A DNA stretch of 64,000 bases from Methylobacterium radiotolerans JCM 2831 (GTDB lineage Bacteria > Pseudomonadota > Alphaproteobacteria > Rhizobiales > Beijerinckiaceae). The notes beneath the pieces were generated by a model, which was not told the DNA's origin, ran no database searches, and saw nothing but the letters and a program-made list of their open reading frames with translations. Numbering within the stretch: position 1 is the stretch's first letter; every line of letters starts with the position of its first letter. A program made the translations under genes and the position numbers. Shown here piece by piece: positions 33,906-43,041 of this stretch. Location: NCBI RefSeq assembly GCF_000019725.1, contig NC_010510.1, positions 80,001 to 144,000 of the forward strand. The letters are read 5' to 3'.

Positions 33906-36056
33906 CGACGCGGCAGCCCGCGTCTGGCACTCGCGGCCCTGCTGTCCGCCGGCGCGCCGGTCGGCGAGGTCCGCGCGCAGGAGAGCGTGACCCTGGAGGA
34001 GTTGTCGGTCGAGCATGTCGGCGAGGGTGCCGGTCGCACGACGGCGTCCGGGCGCGGGACCATCGGCCTGATCGGCCCGACACCGGGCTACGGCGCGGGC
34101 GCGGCCGTCAGCGCGACGCGCACGGCGACGCCGCAGATCGACGTGCCCGTGGCCGTGTCGGTGGCGCCGCGCGAGACGATCACCGACATCGCCGCCACCC
34201 GCGTGGACCGGGTCTTCGACTACCTGCCCGGCGTCGCCCGGCAGAACAATTTCGGTGGGCTGTCGATCTTCAGCTACGCCATCCGCGGCGTCACGACCTC
34301 CGAGATCTACAAGAACGGCTTTCCCCTCAATCGCGGGACGCCGCCGCCGCCGGATGCCCAGAACATCGAGCGCATCGAGGTGCTCAAGGGCCCGGGCGCG
34401 GCCCTGTTCGGGCGCAGCGATCCCGGCGGCCTCGTCAACCTGATCACCAAGCAGCCGACCGCCGAACGGTTCGTCGAGTTCGGCAACCAGGTCGACTCGT
34501 TCGGCCTGACCCGGGGCACGATCGATGCCGGCGGCGCGCTGAGCGCGGACGGCACGGTCCTCTACCGCTTCAATCTCGCCGCGCAGGGCGCGGGCAGCTT
34601 CCGCGATTTCGTGGACAGCGACCGGCTCCTCGTCGCGCCGGTGGTGAGCTGGCAGGTCACCCCGGACACGCGGATCACGGTCGAGACCGAGTTCGTGCGG
34701 AACCGGATCGTCTTCGACCGGGGCGTCATCGCGCTGAACCGGCAACTCGGATTCCTGCCCGTCTCCCGCTTCCTCGGCGAGCCCGGGCAGAGCACCTATC
34801 AGAACAACAACAGCCTGCAGGTCCGCGTCGACCATCGGTTCGACGAGAACTGGCAGCTTCGCCTGGCGACCTACTTCAACACGGGCGATCTCGCGGGCGA
34901 GTCGGCGGAGATCCGCGCCATCGCCGCCGACAACCGCACGGTCTCGCGCGACCGCAACGTGCGCGACTACCGCTGGGACGTGGCCGTCGGCCAAGCCGAC
35001 CTCGTCGGGCGCTTCGATACCGCCGGCATCGGCCACACGCTTCTTCTCGGGATGGACCGGGAGAGCACCGACAGCCGCACGCAGTACCTGCGCTCGAACT
35101 TCCGCACGAGCCCGTTCGCCCTGGACATCTACGCCCCGGTCTACGGCCAGGCGCTGCCGCCGATCACCGTCCCGCGCAACAACCTGGAGCGGATCACCAA
35201 CACCGGCCTCTACGCGCAGGACGAGATCGTCCTGAGCCCCGAATGGCGGGCGCTCGTCGGTGTGCGCCTCGACATCTTCGAGCAGAGCTTCCGCGAGCGC
35301 GCCGTTCGCAGCCAGGTCGACCAGTCGCGGGTCGCCGCGTCCCCGCGGGCCGGCCTCGTCTACCGGCCGATCCCGGAACTCGCCCTCTACACCAACGTCG
35401 GCACGAGCTTCCGGCCGAATACCGGTCCGGACGCCGCCGCCGTCACCCGCGGCACGGCCCTGCCGCCCGAGACCGGCCTCGGCTACGAGGTCGGCGCCAA
35501 ATCCGAGCTGTTCGGCGGCACCCTGCTCCTCACCGCCGCGGCCTTCCGGGTGGAGCGGGAGAACGTGCTGACGCCCGACCCCGCGAATACCGGCTTCTCC
35601 CTCGCCGCCGGGGCCGTCCGCAGCCAGGGATTCGAGCTGACGGCCCAGGGGCAGATCACGCCGGAACTGAAGCTCCTGGCCGGCTACGTCTACGCCGATG
35701 CCCGGGTGACCAAGGACAACGTGCTGCCGGTCGGGGCCCCGCTCATCAACGTGCCGCGCCATTCGGGCAGCCTGCTCGCGGTCTACGAGCCGGAGGGTGC
35801 GTGGCGCGGCTTCGGTGTCGGCGGCGGCGTCCGGGGCGTGGGCGCGCGCGCGGGCGACGCGGCCGGCTCGGGCTTCACGCTGCCGGCCTACGTCGCGGTC
35901 GATGCGCTGGCCTATTACCGCTTCGACAATGCCCGGATCGCGCTCAACGTCGAGAACATCTTCGACACCGCGTACTACGAGAGTTCGCTCAACGTGTTCC
36001 GGGTCTATCCGGGCTCGCCCCGGCGGTTCACGGGCTCCGTGACGGTGCGGTTCTGA
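33831..36056 (+). CDS. TonB-dependent outer-membrane receptor (start uncertain)
   Basis: A TonB-dependent receptor of about 740 residues. The plug domain is clear: 'YLPGVARQNNFGGLSIFSYAIRGV', then 'IERIEVLKGPGAALFGRSDPGGLVNLITKQP'. The 22-strand barrel ends in the usual aromatic 'RRFTGSVTVRF'. A siderophore-receptor-like shape plus the riboswitch and the NiCoT gene suggest uptake of a cobalt complex or corrinoid. The signal peptide core 'RLALAALLSAGAPVGEVRAQ' is coded at about 33934-33993, but no ATG, GTG or TTG lies just before it. The nearest in-frame candidates are GTGs at 33828/33831, which fall inside the riboswitch. A frameshift, unusual start codon or sequence error is possible. Confidence 0.8.
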   Translation: MASSGRPSFRESPRPRRGYAGPARARRGSPRLALAALLSAGAPVGEVRAQESVTLEELSVEHVGEGAGRTTASGRGTIGLIGPTPGYGAGAAVSATRTATPQIDVPVAVSVAPRETITDIAATRVDRVFDYLPGVARQNNFGGLSIFSYAIRGVTTSEIYKNGFPLNRGTPPPPDAQNIERIEVLKGPGAALFGRSDPGGLVNLITKQPTAERFVEFGNQVDSFGLTRGTIDAGGALSADGTVLYRFNLAAQGAGSFRDFVDSDRLLVAPVVSWQVTPDTRITVETEFVRNRIVFDRGVIALNRQLGFLPVSRFLGEPGQSTYQNNNSLQVRVDHRFDENWQLRLATYFNTGDLAGESAEIRAIAADNRTVSRDRNVRDYRWDVAVGQADLVGRFDTAGIGHTLLLGMDRESTDSRTQYLRSNFRTSPFALDIYAPVYGQALPPITVPRNNLERITNTGLYAQDEIVLSPEWRALVGVRLDIFEQSFRERAVRSQVDQSRVAASPRAGLVYRPIPELALYTNVGTSFRPNTGPDAAAVTRGTALPPETGLGYEVGAKSELFGGTLLLTAAAFRVERENVLTPDPANTGFSLAAGAVRSQGFELTAQGQITPELKLLAGYVYADARVTKDNVLPVGAPLINVPRHSGSLLAVYEPEGAWRGFGVGGGVRGVGARAGDAAGSGFTLPAYVAVDALAYYRFDNARIALNVENIFDTAYYESSLNVFRVYPGSPRRFTGSVTVRF

Positions 36057-36255
36057 TGGCGAGCTCCGGGGCCGCCCCGGGGCGAGGGAGCGCCCGGATG
36101 CGCCCGGGCGACTCGACGCGTCGCGGCCGCCGTGAGACTGCCGCGCTCGCGGTACTCCGCGGCTTCGCCGGTTCTGCGCTATGTCGGATCGCGCGCGGCG
36201 GCGCGGGGCCGGGCGGCGGCGGCGAGGGGACGATGGTCGGGTGGGTAAGGGTTTG

Positions 36256-37320
36256 ATGGAAGCGATCGTCCCGTCCGATGGCACGGCGCCGCGCGTCGTG
36301 CGACGCCGTATCGGTCTGCTCTACCTCGTCCTGATCGCGGCCAACATCGCGGCCTGGATATGGGCCTACAGCCTGTTCGCCGGCCAGCCGGCCCTGCTCT
36401 CGACCGCGCTGCTGGCCTACGTCTTCGGGCTGCGCCACGCGGTCGATCCCGACCACATCGCCGCCATCGACAACGTCACCCGCAAGCTGATGCAGGCGGG
36501 CCAGCGGCCGGTCTCGGTGGGCTTCTGGTTCGCGCTCGGCCACTCCACCGTGGTGGTGGTGGCCGCGGCCGCGGTGGCGCTGGCCGCGACCAGCCTGATC
36601 ACGGCCTCGGAGGGCTACCGGGAGCTCGGCGGCCTGATCGGCACCGGCGTCTCGGCCGCCTTCCTGATCCTCATCGGCCTCGTCAACCTCGTCGTCCTCG
36701 CGGGCGTCTGGCGCGCGTTCCGGCAAGTGCGGCGCACCGGCCGCTACGTCGAGGCCGACTTCGACATGCTGCTCGCCAACCAGGGCGTTCTCGCCCGGAT
36801 CCTGCGGCCCCTGTTCCGCCTCGTGACGCGCTCCTGGCACATGTACCCGCTGGGCCTGCTCTTCGCCCTCGGCTTCGACACCGCCACGGAGGTGAGCCTC
36901 TTCGGGCTGTCGGCCGCCCAGGCGAGCCAGGGCACCGACCTGTGGACGATCCTGGTCTTCCCGGCGCTGTTCACCGCCGGGATGACGCTGGTCGACGCGA
37001 CCGACGGCGTGCTGATGCTCGGGGCCTACAGCTGGGCCTATGTCCAGCCCATGCGGAAGCTGTTCTACAACCTCACCATCACCCTGGTGTCGGTGGCGGT
37101 CGCGCTGGTGATCGGCACGCTGGAGGCGCTGAACCTCCTGGCGGACAAGCTCAACCTGCAGGGCTGGCTCTGGCAGCGGATCGCCGCGATCAACGATCAT
37201 TTCGGCGTGCTCGGCTTCGGCATCGTCGGGCTCTTCGCGGCGGCGTGGCTCCTGTCGTTCCTCATCTACCGCCTCGGCCGGTTCGACCGGATCGCGGTCG
37301 AACCGGCCGATATGCCCTGA
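36256..37320 (+). CDS. NiCoT family nickel/cobalt permease
   Basis: A 354-residue inner-membrane permease for Ni2+/Co2+ with about eight helices. The family signature in helix 2, 'RHAVDPDHIAAIDN', is at residues 60-73. The second signature 'GFDTATEVSLFG' and the third 'FTAGMTLVDATDGVLMLGAYSWAY' are present. ATG 36256 is chosen; a GTG at 36241 is the alternative. It lies 199 bp behind the TonB receptor on the same strand and is probably in the same B12-controlled unit, which favours cobalt for cobalamin synthesis over nickel. Confidence 0.92.
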   Translation: MEAIVPSDGTAPRVVRRRIGLLYLVLIAANIAAWIWAYSLFAGQPALLSTALLAYVFGLRHAVDPDHIAAIDNVTRKLMQAGQRPVSVGFWFALGHSTVVVVAAAAVALAATSLITASEGYRELGGLIGTGVSAAFLILIGLVNLVVLAGVWRAFRQVRRTGRYVEADFDMLLANQGVLARILRPLFRLVTRSWHMYPLGLLFALGFDTATEVSLFGLSAAQASQGTDLWTILVFPALFTAGMTLVDATDGVLMLGAYSWAYVQPMRKLFYNLTITLVSVAVALVIGTLEALNLLADKLNLQGWLWQRIAAINDHFGVLGFGIVGLFAAAWLLSFLIYRLGRFDRIAVEPADMP

Positions 37321-37354
37321 CCGGCGCCGGCCGTGCCCGCGCGCGGATCGTCCA

Positions 37355-37372
37355 GGCCCGGTGAGCCGGGCC
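37355..37372. terminator. Hairpin between the convergent NiCoT and DUF6894 genes
   Basis: A perfect 7 bp GC stem (37355-37361 with 37366-37372) closed by a 4-base loop, 35 bp after the NiCoT stop and 39 bp from the DUF6894 stop. There is no T-tract. Position between converging genes supports a shared terminator. Confidence 0.45.
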
Positions 37373-37410
37373 GACGTCGAGGCGCGCCGGATGCGCGACG
37401 CGGGCTGAAC

Positions 37411-37659
37411 CTACTCGGCCGCCTCGCTCAGCCTCAGGCCGGTGAAAGTCAGCGTCGCCGTGTAGATCGGAGCGCCCGCCGCATCCCGGACAATCACCGT
37501 GTAGGATTGCCTGTCCCCGTCGCTCGGGATCTCCCATCGCGCGACGTCCGGGAGGGAGATCATCGCCTCTCTGCGAGCGGCGTCGAAGTCGGCGCACTCG
37601 GTCCCGTCCTCGTCCCGTTGCAACTGGCCGTCGTGGATATCGAAGAAATAGCGTGGCAC
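37411..37659 (-). CDS. DUF6894 small protein
   Basis: An 82-residue protein with the DUF6894 pattern common in Methylobacterium and Bradyrhizobium: 'PRYFFDIHDG' at the start, then 'DEDGTECADFDAARREAMISLPDVA'. The GTG at 37659 is preferred because CGGAGG lies 7-8 bases upstream and it yields the family N-terminus. The upstream ATG at 37689 would add ten non-conserved residues. Function unknown. It is convergent with the NiCoT gene. Confidence 0.75.
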   Translation of the reverse strand: MPRYFFDIHDGQLQRDEDGTECADFDAARREAMISLPDVARWEIPSDGDRQSYTVIVRDAAGAPIYTATLTFTGLRLSEAAE

Positions 37660-37863
37660 CCACGCCTCCGTGACTGGCTCCCTCCTCACGAAAGCTAACC
37701 GGGGTCAGAAGCGTCGGTTCTCGGCGCGCGGCGCCCGGTCCGCGCCGCCCGCCCGTCCCGGCGGCCCGCGCGGATCCGGCGCGGAACTCCCGGTCGCGCG
37801 CTTCCAGCGAGAGGCCCGGCGGCGACCCGGGAGGGTATCGCGCGGGCCTCGGCCGTCGCCGCC

Positions 37864-39552
37864 TCAGGCGGCCCGCACGGTGGTCAGGAAGCGGCGCACC
37901 TCCTCCGACAGTCGCTCGGATTGCTGTGACAGCTCGGACGCCGACGTCAGGACATGGGCGGCTGCCGCGCCCGTCTCCTCGGACGCCCGGGCCACGCCCG
38001 CGATGTTGCCGGTCACCTCGGACGTGCCGTTCGAGGCCTGCGCCACGTTGCGCACGATCTCCTGCGTGGCGGCGCTCTGCTGCTCGACAGCCGCGGCGAT
38101 GCCGGCCGCCACATCGTTGATCTCGCGGATCCGTCCCGTGATCCCGCCGATCGCCGCGACGGCCTGATCGGTCACGCCCTGTACCTGGCCGATGCGCTGG
38201 CCGATCTCCTGGGTGGCGCGCGCCGTCTGGTTGGCCAACGCCTTGACCTCGGCCGCCACGACCGCGAAGCCGCGCCCGGCCTCGCCCGCGCGCGCCGCCT
38301 CGATCGTCGCGTTGAGCGCCAGAAGGTTCGTCTGGCCCGCGATGTTCGAGATCAAGCCGACCATCGCGCCGATCTGCTCGGCCGCCTGGCTGAGCTCCTG
38401 CACGAGGCGCGTGGTCTGGTCAGCCTCCGCGACAGCCGCCTGAGCGAGCCCGGCCGAGCCGGCCACCTGCCGCCCGATCTCCTGCACGGACGTGCCCAGC
38501 TCCTCGGCAGCCACCGCGACCGTCCCGACATTCGCCGCCGCCTCTTCGGCCGCCGCCGCCACCGTGCTCGATCGCGCGGCCGTCTGGCTGGCGTTGGCGG
38601 TCATCTGCTCGGCCGTGGCCTGCAGCTCGGTGGAGGACGAGGACACCAGGCCGACGATCCCCCCGACCGCCCGCTCGAAGCTGTCGGCCATCTCGACCAT
38701 CGTGCGCCGGCGCTCCGCCGCGGCGGCCGCGTCGGCGATCTGGCGACGCTCGGCCTCCTCGGCCGCCTTGCGGGCGACCATGCTCTTGATGGTGTCGACG
38801 GCGCGGCCGAGTGCGCCGATCTCGTCGCCGCGCCGGCGCTCGGCGATCTCGGCGTCGATCTCGCCGGCAGCCATGCGCTCCAGAACGGCGACGAGGCGGG
38901 TGATCGGGCGCTGGATGTTGAGCATCAGCAGCATCGCCGCCCCGAGCAGGCTCAGCAGCATCGCGGCGCCCGCGACCAGACCGAAACGCGTCGCGGCGCT
39001 GACTTGCTCGGCGGTGGTCTGCATGGCGCTGTCGGTGAAGCCGCGCGCGTTGGCGACCGCCTGGTTGATCATCCCCTCCGCCCGGGCGATCTGGTCCGTG
39101 ATGGACCGTCGCGCCGCACTGGCCGCCTCGGAATCGGCCGCGCCGCCGCGCAGGTCGCCCCGCCCGGCTCCGGCATAGCTGCCGATCGCGGTGGCCAAGT
39201 CCTGGAGAGCCTTCCCGCTGTCGCGCAGGATCTGCGGCTTGAGCGCGATGGCGATGGGACGCTCCAGCCCCCGCATCGCCTGATCGGCCTCCCGCGCGGC
39301 GGCGGAGACGGCCGCGTCGGCCTCGGGACCAGTCCGCGCGAGATCGACGGCCTTGAAGCTCAGCTGGATGCGATTCAGGGCGACCTGTGCCTGGGAGATC
39401 CCGGACAGGATTGCCTGCTCGCGGACGACCGCATCGGTCGCCTCGGCGATCCGGCGATCGCTGTTCCACTGGTTGTAGATGACGCCGACAGCGAACGCGG
39501 CCGTGACAGCAGAGGAAAGGATGAGCTTACGTCCGATAGTCAGGCTGAGCAT
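37864..39552 (-). CDS. Methyl-accepting chemotaxis protein
   Basis: A 562-residue chemoreceptor. TM1 is about residues 10-27 and TM2 about 188-211 ('[20 protein letters not shown]'). They bracket a helical periplasmic four-helix-type sensor domain of about 160 residues. A HAMP domain follows ('[24 protein letters not shown]'), then the MA signalling domain with the hairpin tip '[32 protein letters not shown]' (conserved block near residues 405-436). The end '[10 protein letters not shown]' lacks a CheR/CheB pentapeptide. The ligand is unknown and no other chemotaxis gene is near. Confidence 0.93.
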   Translation of the reverse strand: MLSLTIGRKLILSSAVTAAFAVGVIYNQWNSDRRIAEATDAVVREQAILSGISQAQVALNRIQLSFKAVDLARTGPEADAAVSAAAREADQAMRGLERPIAIALKPQILRDSGKALQDLATAIGSYAGAGRGDLRGGAADSEAASAARRSITDQIARAEGMINQAVANARGFTDSAMQTTAEQVSAATRFGLVAGAAMLLSLLGAAMLLMLNIQRPITRLVAVLERMAAGEIDAEIAERRRGDEIGALGRAVDTIKSMVARKAAEEAERRQIADAAAAAERRRTMVEMADSFERAVGGIVGLVSSSSTELQATAEQMTANASQTAARSSTVAAAAEEAAANVGTVAVAAEELGTSVQEIGRQVAGSAGLAQAAVAEADQTTRLVQELSQAAEQIGAMVGLISNIAGQTNLLALNATIEAARAGEAGRGFAVVAAEVKALANQTARATQEIGQRIGQVQGVTDQAVAAIGGITGRIREINDVAAGIAAAVEQQSAATQEIVRNVAQASNGTSEVTGNIAGVARASEETGAAAAHVLTSASELSQQSERLSEEVRRFLTTVRAA

Positions 39553-40140
39553 GTCTGTAGCCAGTATCCGCCGTCACACGACAAGGTTTCTGGCCTTTAA
39601 TACCCAGCTCGATCTAAAAGAGTCTTAATCTATCGATGATTTGTCTTGACGTCACCAATTTCAACTTTTGATGATCCTGGCCACAGCTTTGGCGTGTGCC
39701 ACGTGGCTGGACCAGATCTGGACCCGGCGCCGAACGCGCGGCCGTCACGGAAGTTCCCGTGGCAGCCGCTGGTATATCCTCCGTTCCCGAGGCCGACCGT
39801 GCCCCGCCGCGCCGTCCGCGTGCTGGCGGCGAAGCGCGCCCCTGCGCTCCTGCTGCGTGCCGACGGCGCGATGCCCTCGTCGGTCCCACCGAGGGTCGTC
39901 ATCGCGACCGCGTCCGGTCCGGCGGGCGAGGCTGCGACGCTCGCGCGCCATGTCCACGGCGGCGGCGGCGATGCCGACGCGTGAGTCCTGATCCGCGTCC
40001 GCGACGCGGACCGGCGCCCCATATAACCTCGCGGAAGCGCGGGCCTCCGGGACGTCGTCCGTGACGGCTCGGGGATCTTCCGGAGCACCGGGTTGACGCG
40101 GTGCTTCCCGATCGGAGGCGCGCGAGGCCAAGGGACGAGG
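39553..40140. other. 588 bp intergenic region between chemoreceptor and acetyltransferase genes
   Basis: The first 130 bases are AT-rich for this genome and must carry the chemoreceptor promoter (minus strand). The region includes a perfect 8 bp palindrome TGACGTCA at 39647-39654. From about 39700 on, open frames exist on both strands, but none has a recognisable motif or a good ribosome site. A plus-strand frame ending near 39984 is the best, though weak, small-gene candidate. Confidence 0.45.
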
Positions 40141-40416
40141 ATGACCGAGACGCTGCGCGACAATATCGAGCAAAGCCGGTTCGAGCTGCAGGTCGGCGAC
40201 GACGTCGCCTTCGCGACCTACCGGCGCGAACCCGGCCGGCTCGTCATCGGCTACGTCTACGCGCCGCCGGTCCTGCGCGGCACCGGGGCGGCCGCGCGGC
40301 TCATGGAGGGGGTCGCGGCGCACGCGCGCGCCGCGGGGGATCGGATCGTACCCCTGTGCGGCTACGCCCGGGCATGGCTGCGCGGTCACCAAGCGCATCG
40401 CGACCTGCTCGCGTGA
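40141..40416 (+). CDS. Small GNAT-type N-acetyltransferase (YjdJ-like)
   Basis: A 91-residue minimal GNAT-fold protein of the YjdJ/NATD1 type. 'FATYRREPGRLVIGYVYAPPVLRGTGAAARLMEGVAAHARAAGDRIVPLCGYARAWL' contains the acetyl-CoA loop (RGTGAA) and the terminal 'LCGYARAWL' that stands for the usual 'CPY' segment. A strong AAGGGACGAGG precedes the ATG at 40141. Such proteins acetylate small unknown targets. It stands alone between larger minus-strand genes. Confidence 0.85.
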   Translation: MTETLRDNIEQSRFELQVGDDVAFATYRREPGRLVIGYVYAPPVLRGTGAAARLMEGVAAHARAAGDRIVPLCGYARAWLRGHQAHRDLLA

Positions 40417-40491
40417 GACCGCGATCGGGCGCGCTCGCCGGGCCCGGACCGGGATCGGCCGCCGACGGGCCGGGCGCCCGGATCGCCTGGA

Positions 40492-41814
40492 CTACGACGT
40501 CCGTCGCGCCGCATGCCGCCGGCGCTGGACGGCCTCGCGGACATGGGTGACGAGCAGGGCGACGAGGCGGATCTCGATGCTCTCCGTCCGCCGGTGGGCC
40601 TCGATCCGGATCGTCTCCGCCGCGAGCGCGTCGGCCTCCCGTTCCAGCTGATCGAGCTCGACCGGGTCGGCACTCGAGACGGACAGCCAGATCTCCAGGA
40701 GGCGCATGACCCGGGTGGGCGGCTGCCGCGGCCGGAAGCGCCGATACAGGCCGATGCCCGCCGCGCCGAGCGAGGCCGCCGCGCTGATCATGAGCCCGAC
40801 CCAGTAGGCCGCGTTCTGCGCCTGATCGCTCAGGCTGGGCTGGTTCCCGGTCAGGTACGCCGTGGCACCCGGATGGATCGGCAGCGCCTGGACCTTGTCG
40901 TCGGTGTCGGGGGCCTCGATGCCGGCCAGATCGTCGTCGAGCGCGACGAGCCGCGGCTTGCCGGTGAGAACCTCGCGCGTGATCTCGCCCGCGAGCCAGT
41001 CCGGCATGGCGCCGCGGGCCACGAGCCGGTGGCTGACGGACAGCGTGGTGATGTCGTCGCCCGGCTCCGGCAGCGAGCCGAGGAAGGCGCCCTTGGGCAC
41101 GTCGATCGTGTCGAGCACGGGGTGCTCCTTGGCGATCGCCGCCGCCTCGTCGACCTCGAACAGCTTCACCGCCCCGGAGCCTTTGCGCAGCGCCGTGAAC
41201 AGCGGCAGCCACAGCGCGCTGCCGACTGGGGCGACCACGAACACCGAATCGATCTGGCGGCCGCGGGCGGCCTCTGTCAGCTGGTCGATCGTCAGGATCC
41301 TGCGATGCACGCTGCTCGGCGGGATGCCGAAATGCGTCAGGATCAGGTCGAGCAGGCGCGGGTCGAGCTTCCGCCCGTCGAGGAGCCCGACGGTGCTGCC
41401 CCGCAGCTTGGCCACGCTGTCGACGGCGCTGCCCCCGGGCGCGAGGAAGACCACCGCGTCGCGGCGCAGGATGACCAGGGTCTGCCCGTCCTTCGGTGCG
41501 GCGTCGCTGCGCACCAGGGCGAGCTGGGTCTCGCCCCTGTCCAGGGCCGCCGACGCCCCGAGGCGATCCGGCTCGAAGATCGTCCGGATGCGCAGCCGCG
41601 GATGCTGCGTCTCGAAGAGCTGCGTCAGGGCCTGTGCGGCCTCCCGGTCCTCGGTGCTGGTCTTGGCGACCGCGATCTCCAGGGAGAGCAGGCCGAGGAG
41701 GAGATGGACGAGCAGGGCGACGATGGCGGCCCCGGCCATGACCCCGAGGACGATGACAGTCGTTCTGGAACGCCGGATCATCCGTGCCGCGCTGATCTGC
41801 AGATCCGCCAGCAT
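40492..41814 (-). CDS. Membrane-anchored TAXI-type (TRAP) solute-binding protein
   Basis: A 440-residue protein: TM helix at about 19-45 ('VIVLGVMAGAAIVALLVHLLLGLL'), a TAXI/NMT1-like binding domain ('GETQLALVRSDAA', 'LRGSTVGLLDGRKLDPRLLDLIL'), a second TM helix near residue 340, and a charged helical tail of about 80 residues. Ordinary TAXI proteins are free periplasmic proteins of about 320 residues. This double-anchored form with a cytoplasmic tail suggests a sensor or scaffold role. No TRAP permease gene is adjacent. It may share a transcript with nothing else. Confidence 0.78.
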   Translation of the reverse strand: MLADLQISAARMIRRSRTTVIVLGVMAGAAIVALLVHLLLGLLSLEIAVAKTSTEDREAAQALTQLFETQHPRLRIRTIFEPDRLGASAALDRGETQLALVRSDAAPKDGQTLVILRRDAVVFLAPGGSAVDSVAKLRGSTVGLLDGRKLDPRLLDLILTHFGIPPSSVHRRILTIDQLTEAARGRQIDSVFVVAPVGSALWLPLFTALRKGSGAVKLFEVDEAAAIAKEHPVLDTIDVPKGAFLGSLPEPGDDITTLSVSHRLVARGAMPDWLAGEITREVLTGKPRLVALDDDLAGIEAPDTDDKVQALPIHPGATAYLTGNQPSLSDQAQNAAYWVGLMISAAASLGAAGIGLYRRFRPRQPPTRVMRLLEIWLSVSSADPVELDQLEREADALAAETIRIEAHRRTESIEIRLVALLVTHVREAVQRRRHAARRTS

Positions 41815-41902
41815 AGCGCGATCGCGCGGCCCGGTCTCCCGCCCACCGACAGCATCCGGCGACGTCCCGCCCCGCGATGACTCGGGCGACGGCGCATCGC
41901 GA

Positions 41903-42511
41903 TCAGTTCATGTGGCGGTGCCGGTCCCGAACCTCCTGGAGGGCGAGCTTGCGGCCCAGCGTCCTCAGCAGCGCGTCGGCCTGCACCTTCAGCTCCGGGT
42001 CCCGCAGCGCACTGATCGCGTACATCGCCGCGATGGCGTGATCTGCCGCCACTTCGAGGGGCGACGTCTCCAGCAGCGGCGCCGCCGCGTCGGCCAGGTC
42101 CTCGAACATCCGCATCCGCGTGATGTCCAGGAGGATGCCGCTGCCGCTCCGAGGCCGTCCGGCATGATCGCCGATGAAGCGGCCGCGCACCAGCACCCAG
42201 CGCGTCTCACCGTCCGCCGAGGTCACCCGATGCTCGGCGAGGTACGGTGTCCCCTCGCGCGCGCTGCGCCTTATCAGATCCTCGATCCGCGCGCGGTCGT
42301 CCGCGTGGATGCTGTCGAAGTAGCGGCCGAGCGGGACACCCTCCTCGGCCTCGATCGGATCGACGTTGTGCACCAGGGCGACGGAGGCGTCGGCGCGCAC
42401 CCGATCGAGGCCCGCGTCCCATTCCCAACGGCCGACCACGTCGAGCGCATCGCGTGCGGACTGGAAGGTTTCCGAGGTTGTTTGCCCGTCCAGGGGCTTA
42501 AAAGCTGCCAC
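41903..42511 (-). CDS. PAS (PAS_3 fold) domain protein
   Basis: A protein of about 200 residues with one PAS domain, roughly residues 15-120: 'GRWEWDAGLDRVRAD', 'DSIHADDRARIEDLIRRS', 'YLAEHRVTSADGETRWVLVRGRFI', closing with 'GILLDITRMRMFED'. A helical C-terminal part follows, with no kinase, GGDEF or HTH domain. The start is not certain: GTG at 42511 keeps the PAS core, and a TTG at 42592 would add 27 residues of unlikely sequence. Such single PAS proteins act as sensory adaptors. Confidence 0.75.
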   Translation of the reverse strand: MAAFKPLDGQTTSETFQSARDALDVVGRWEWDAGLDRVRADASVALVHNVDPIEAEEGVPLGRYFDSIHADDRARIEDLIRRSAREGTPYLAEHRVTSADGETRWVLVRGRFIGDHAGRPRSGSGILLDITRMRMFEDLADAAAPLLETSPLEVAADHAIAAMYAISALRDPELKVQADALLRTLGRKLALQEVRDRHRHMN

Positions 42512-42771
42512 CCGAGCACCCGTATTCTGTGATCCGTAACATAGGTTGGTCCGAAAACTCTGCAACCGCAAGGGGCATATAGCGTCTATCAATCAACTGT
42601 GGCGTGCCAGACACTGTGAGCCCGCCGCACCGTCGGGAGGTGTGTCGGGTATCGCCCCGTCCCGGCGCCCAGAGACCCGGCACCCAGAGACCCGGCGGGT
42701 CGCCGGGGTGGCACCCTCCGCGCCGGCGGCGCGCGCGACGCCCTTGCCGATCCTGCCCCAAGCCCCCATTA

Positions 42772-42786
42772 TGACCACAGTGGTCA
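42772..42786. promoter_or_regulatory. Perfect palindrome at the toxin-antitoxin promoter
   Basis: TGACCAC-A-GTGGTCA, 7 bp arms with a single central base, 11 bp upstream of the antitoxin ATG and overlapping its leader. It is the natural operator for autoregulation by the Phd-type antitoxin or the antitoxin-toxin complex. Confidence 0.6.
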
Positions 42787-42797
42787 CGGAGGTTGCC

Positions 42798-43037
42798 ATG
42801 CAGGAGATCCAGCTTCGCGACGCCAAGGCGACGCTGTCGGCCGTCATCGATCAGGCCAAGCAGGGCGCGCCCTCGATCATCACGCGCCACGGCCGGCCCG
42901 AGGCGGTGCTGCTCAGCTTCGAGGAGTGGCAGCGGCTGTCCCGCGTCCCGTCGTTCGGCCGCCTGCTCATGGCCGCGCCCGTCGCGGCGGACGACCTCCC
43001 CTCCCCGTCCGGCGGGCTCAGAAGCGCCGAGCTGTGA
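42798..43037 (+). CDS. Phd/YefM-type antitoxin
   Basis: A 79-residue antitoxin: 'MQEIQLRDAKATLSAVIDQAKQGAPSIITRHGRPEAVLLSFEEWQRL' gives the Phd fold that binds operator DNA, followed by a flexible tail that should wrap the toxin. The ATG at 42798 is chosen for its CGGAGG box. The ATG at 42771 lies in the palindrome. The toxin gene follows 4 bp downstream. Expected to neutralise the PIN RNase and repress the operon. Confidence 0.9.
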   Translation: MQEIQLRDAKATLSAVIDQAKQGAPSIITRHGRPEAVLLSFEEWQRLSRVPSFGRLLMAAPVAADDLPSPSGGLRSAEL

Positions 43038-43041
43038 CGCC

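Noticed and set aside
33264..36284. 1006-codon minus-strand open frame opposite the TonB receptor
   Set aside because: The plus strand encodes a complete TonB plug and barrel; the minus translation has no domain.
39646..39984. Possible small plus-strand gene upstream of the acetyltransferase
   Set aside because: No ribosome site, no motif and overlapping open frames on both strands; not enough to call.
42666..42696. Two tandem 15 bp copies (cccagagacccggca-like) upstream of the antitoxin
   Set aside because: Only two imperfect copies with no positional logic; judged a slippage product.
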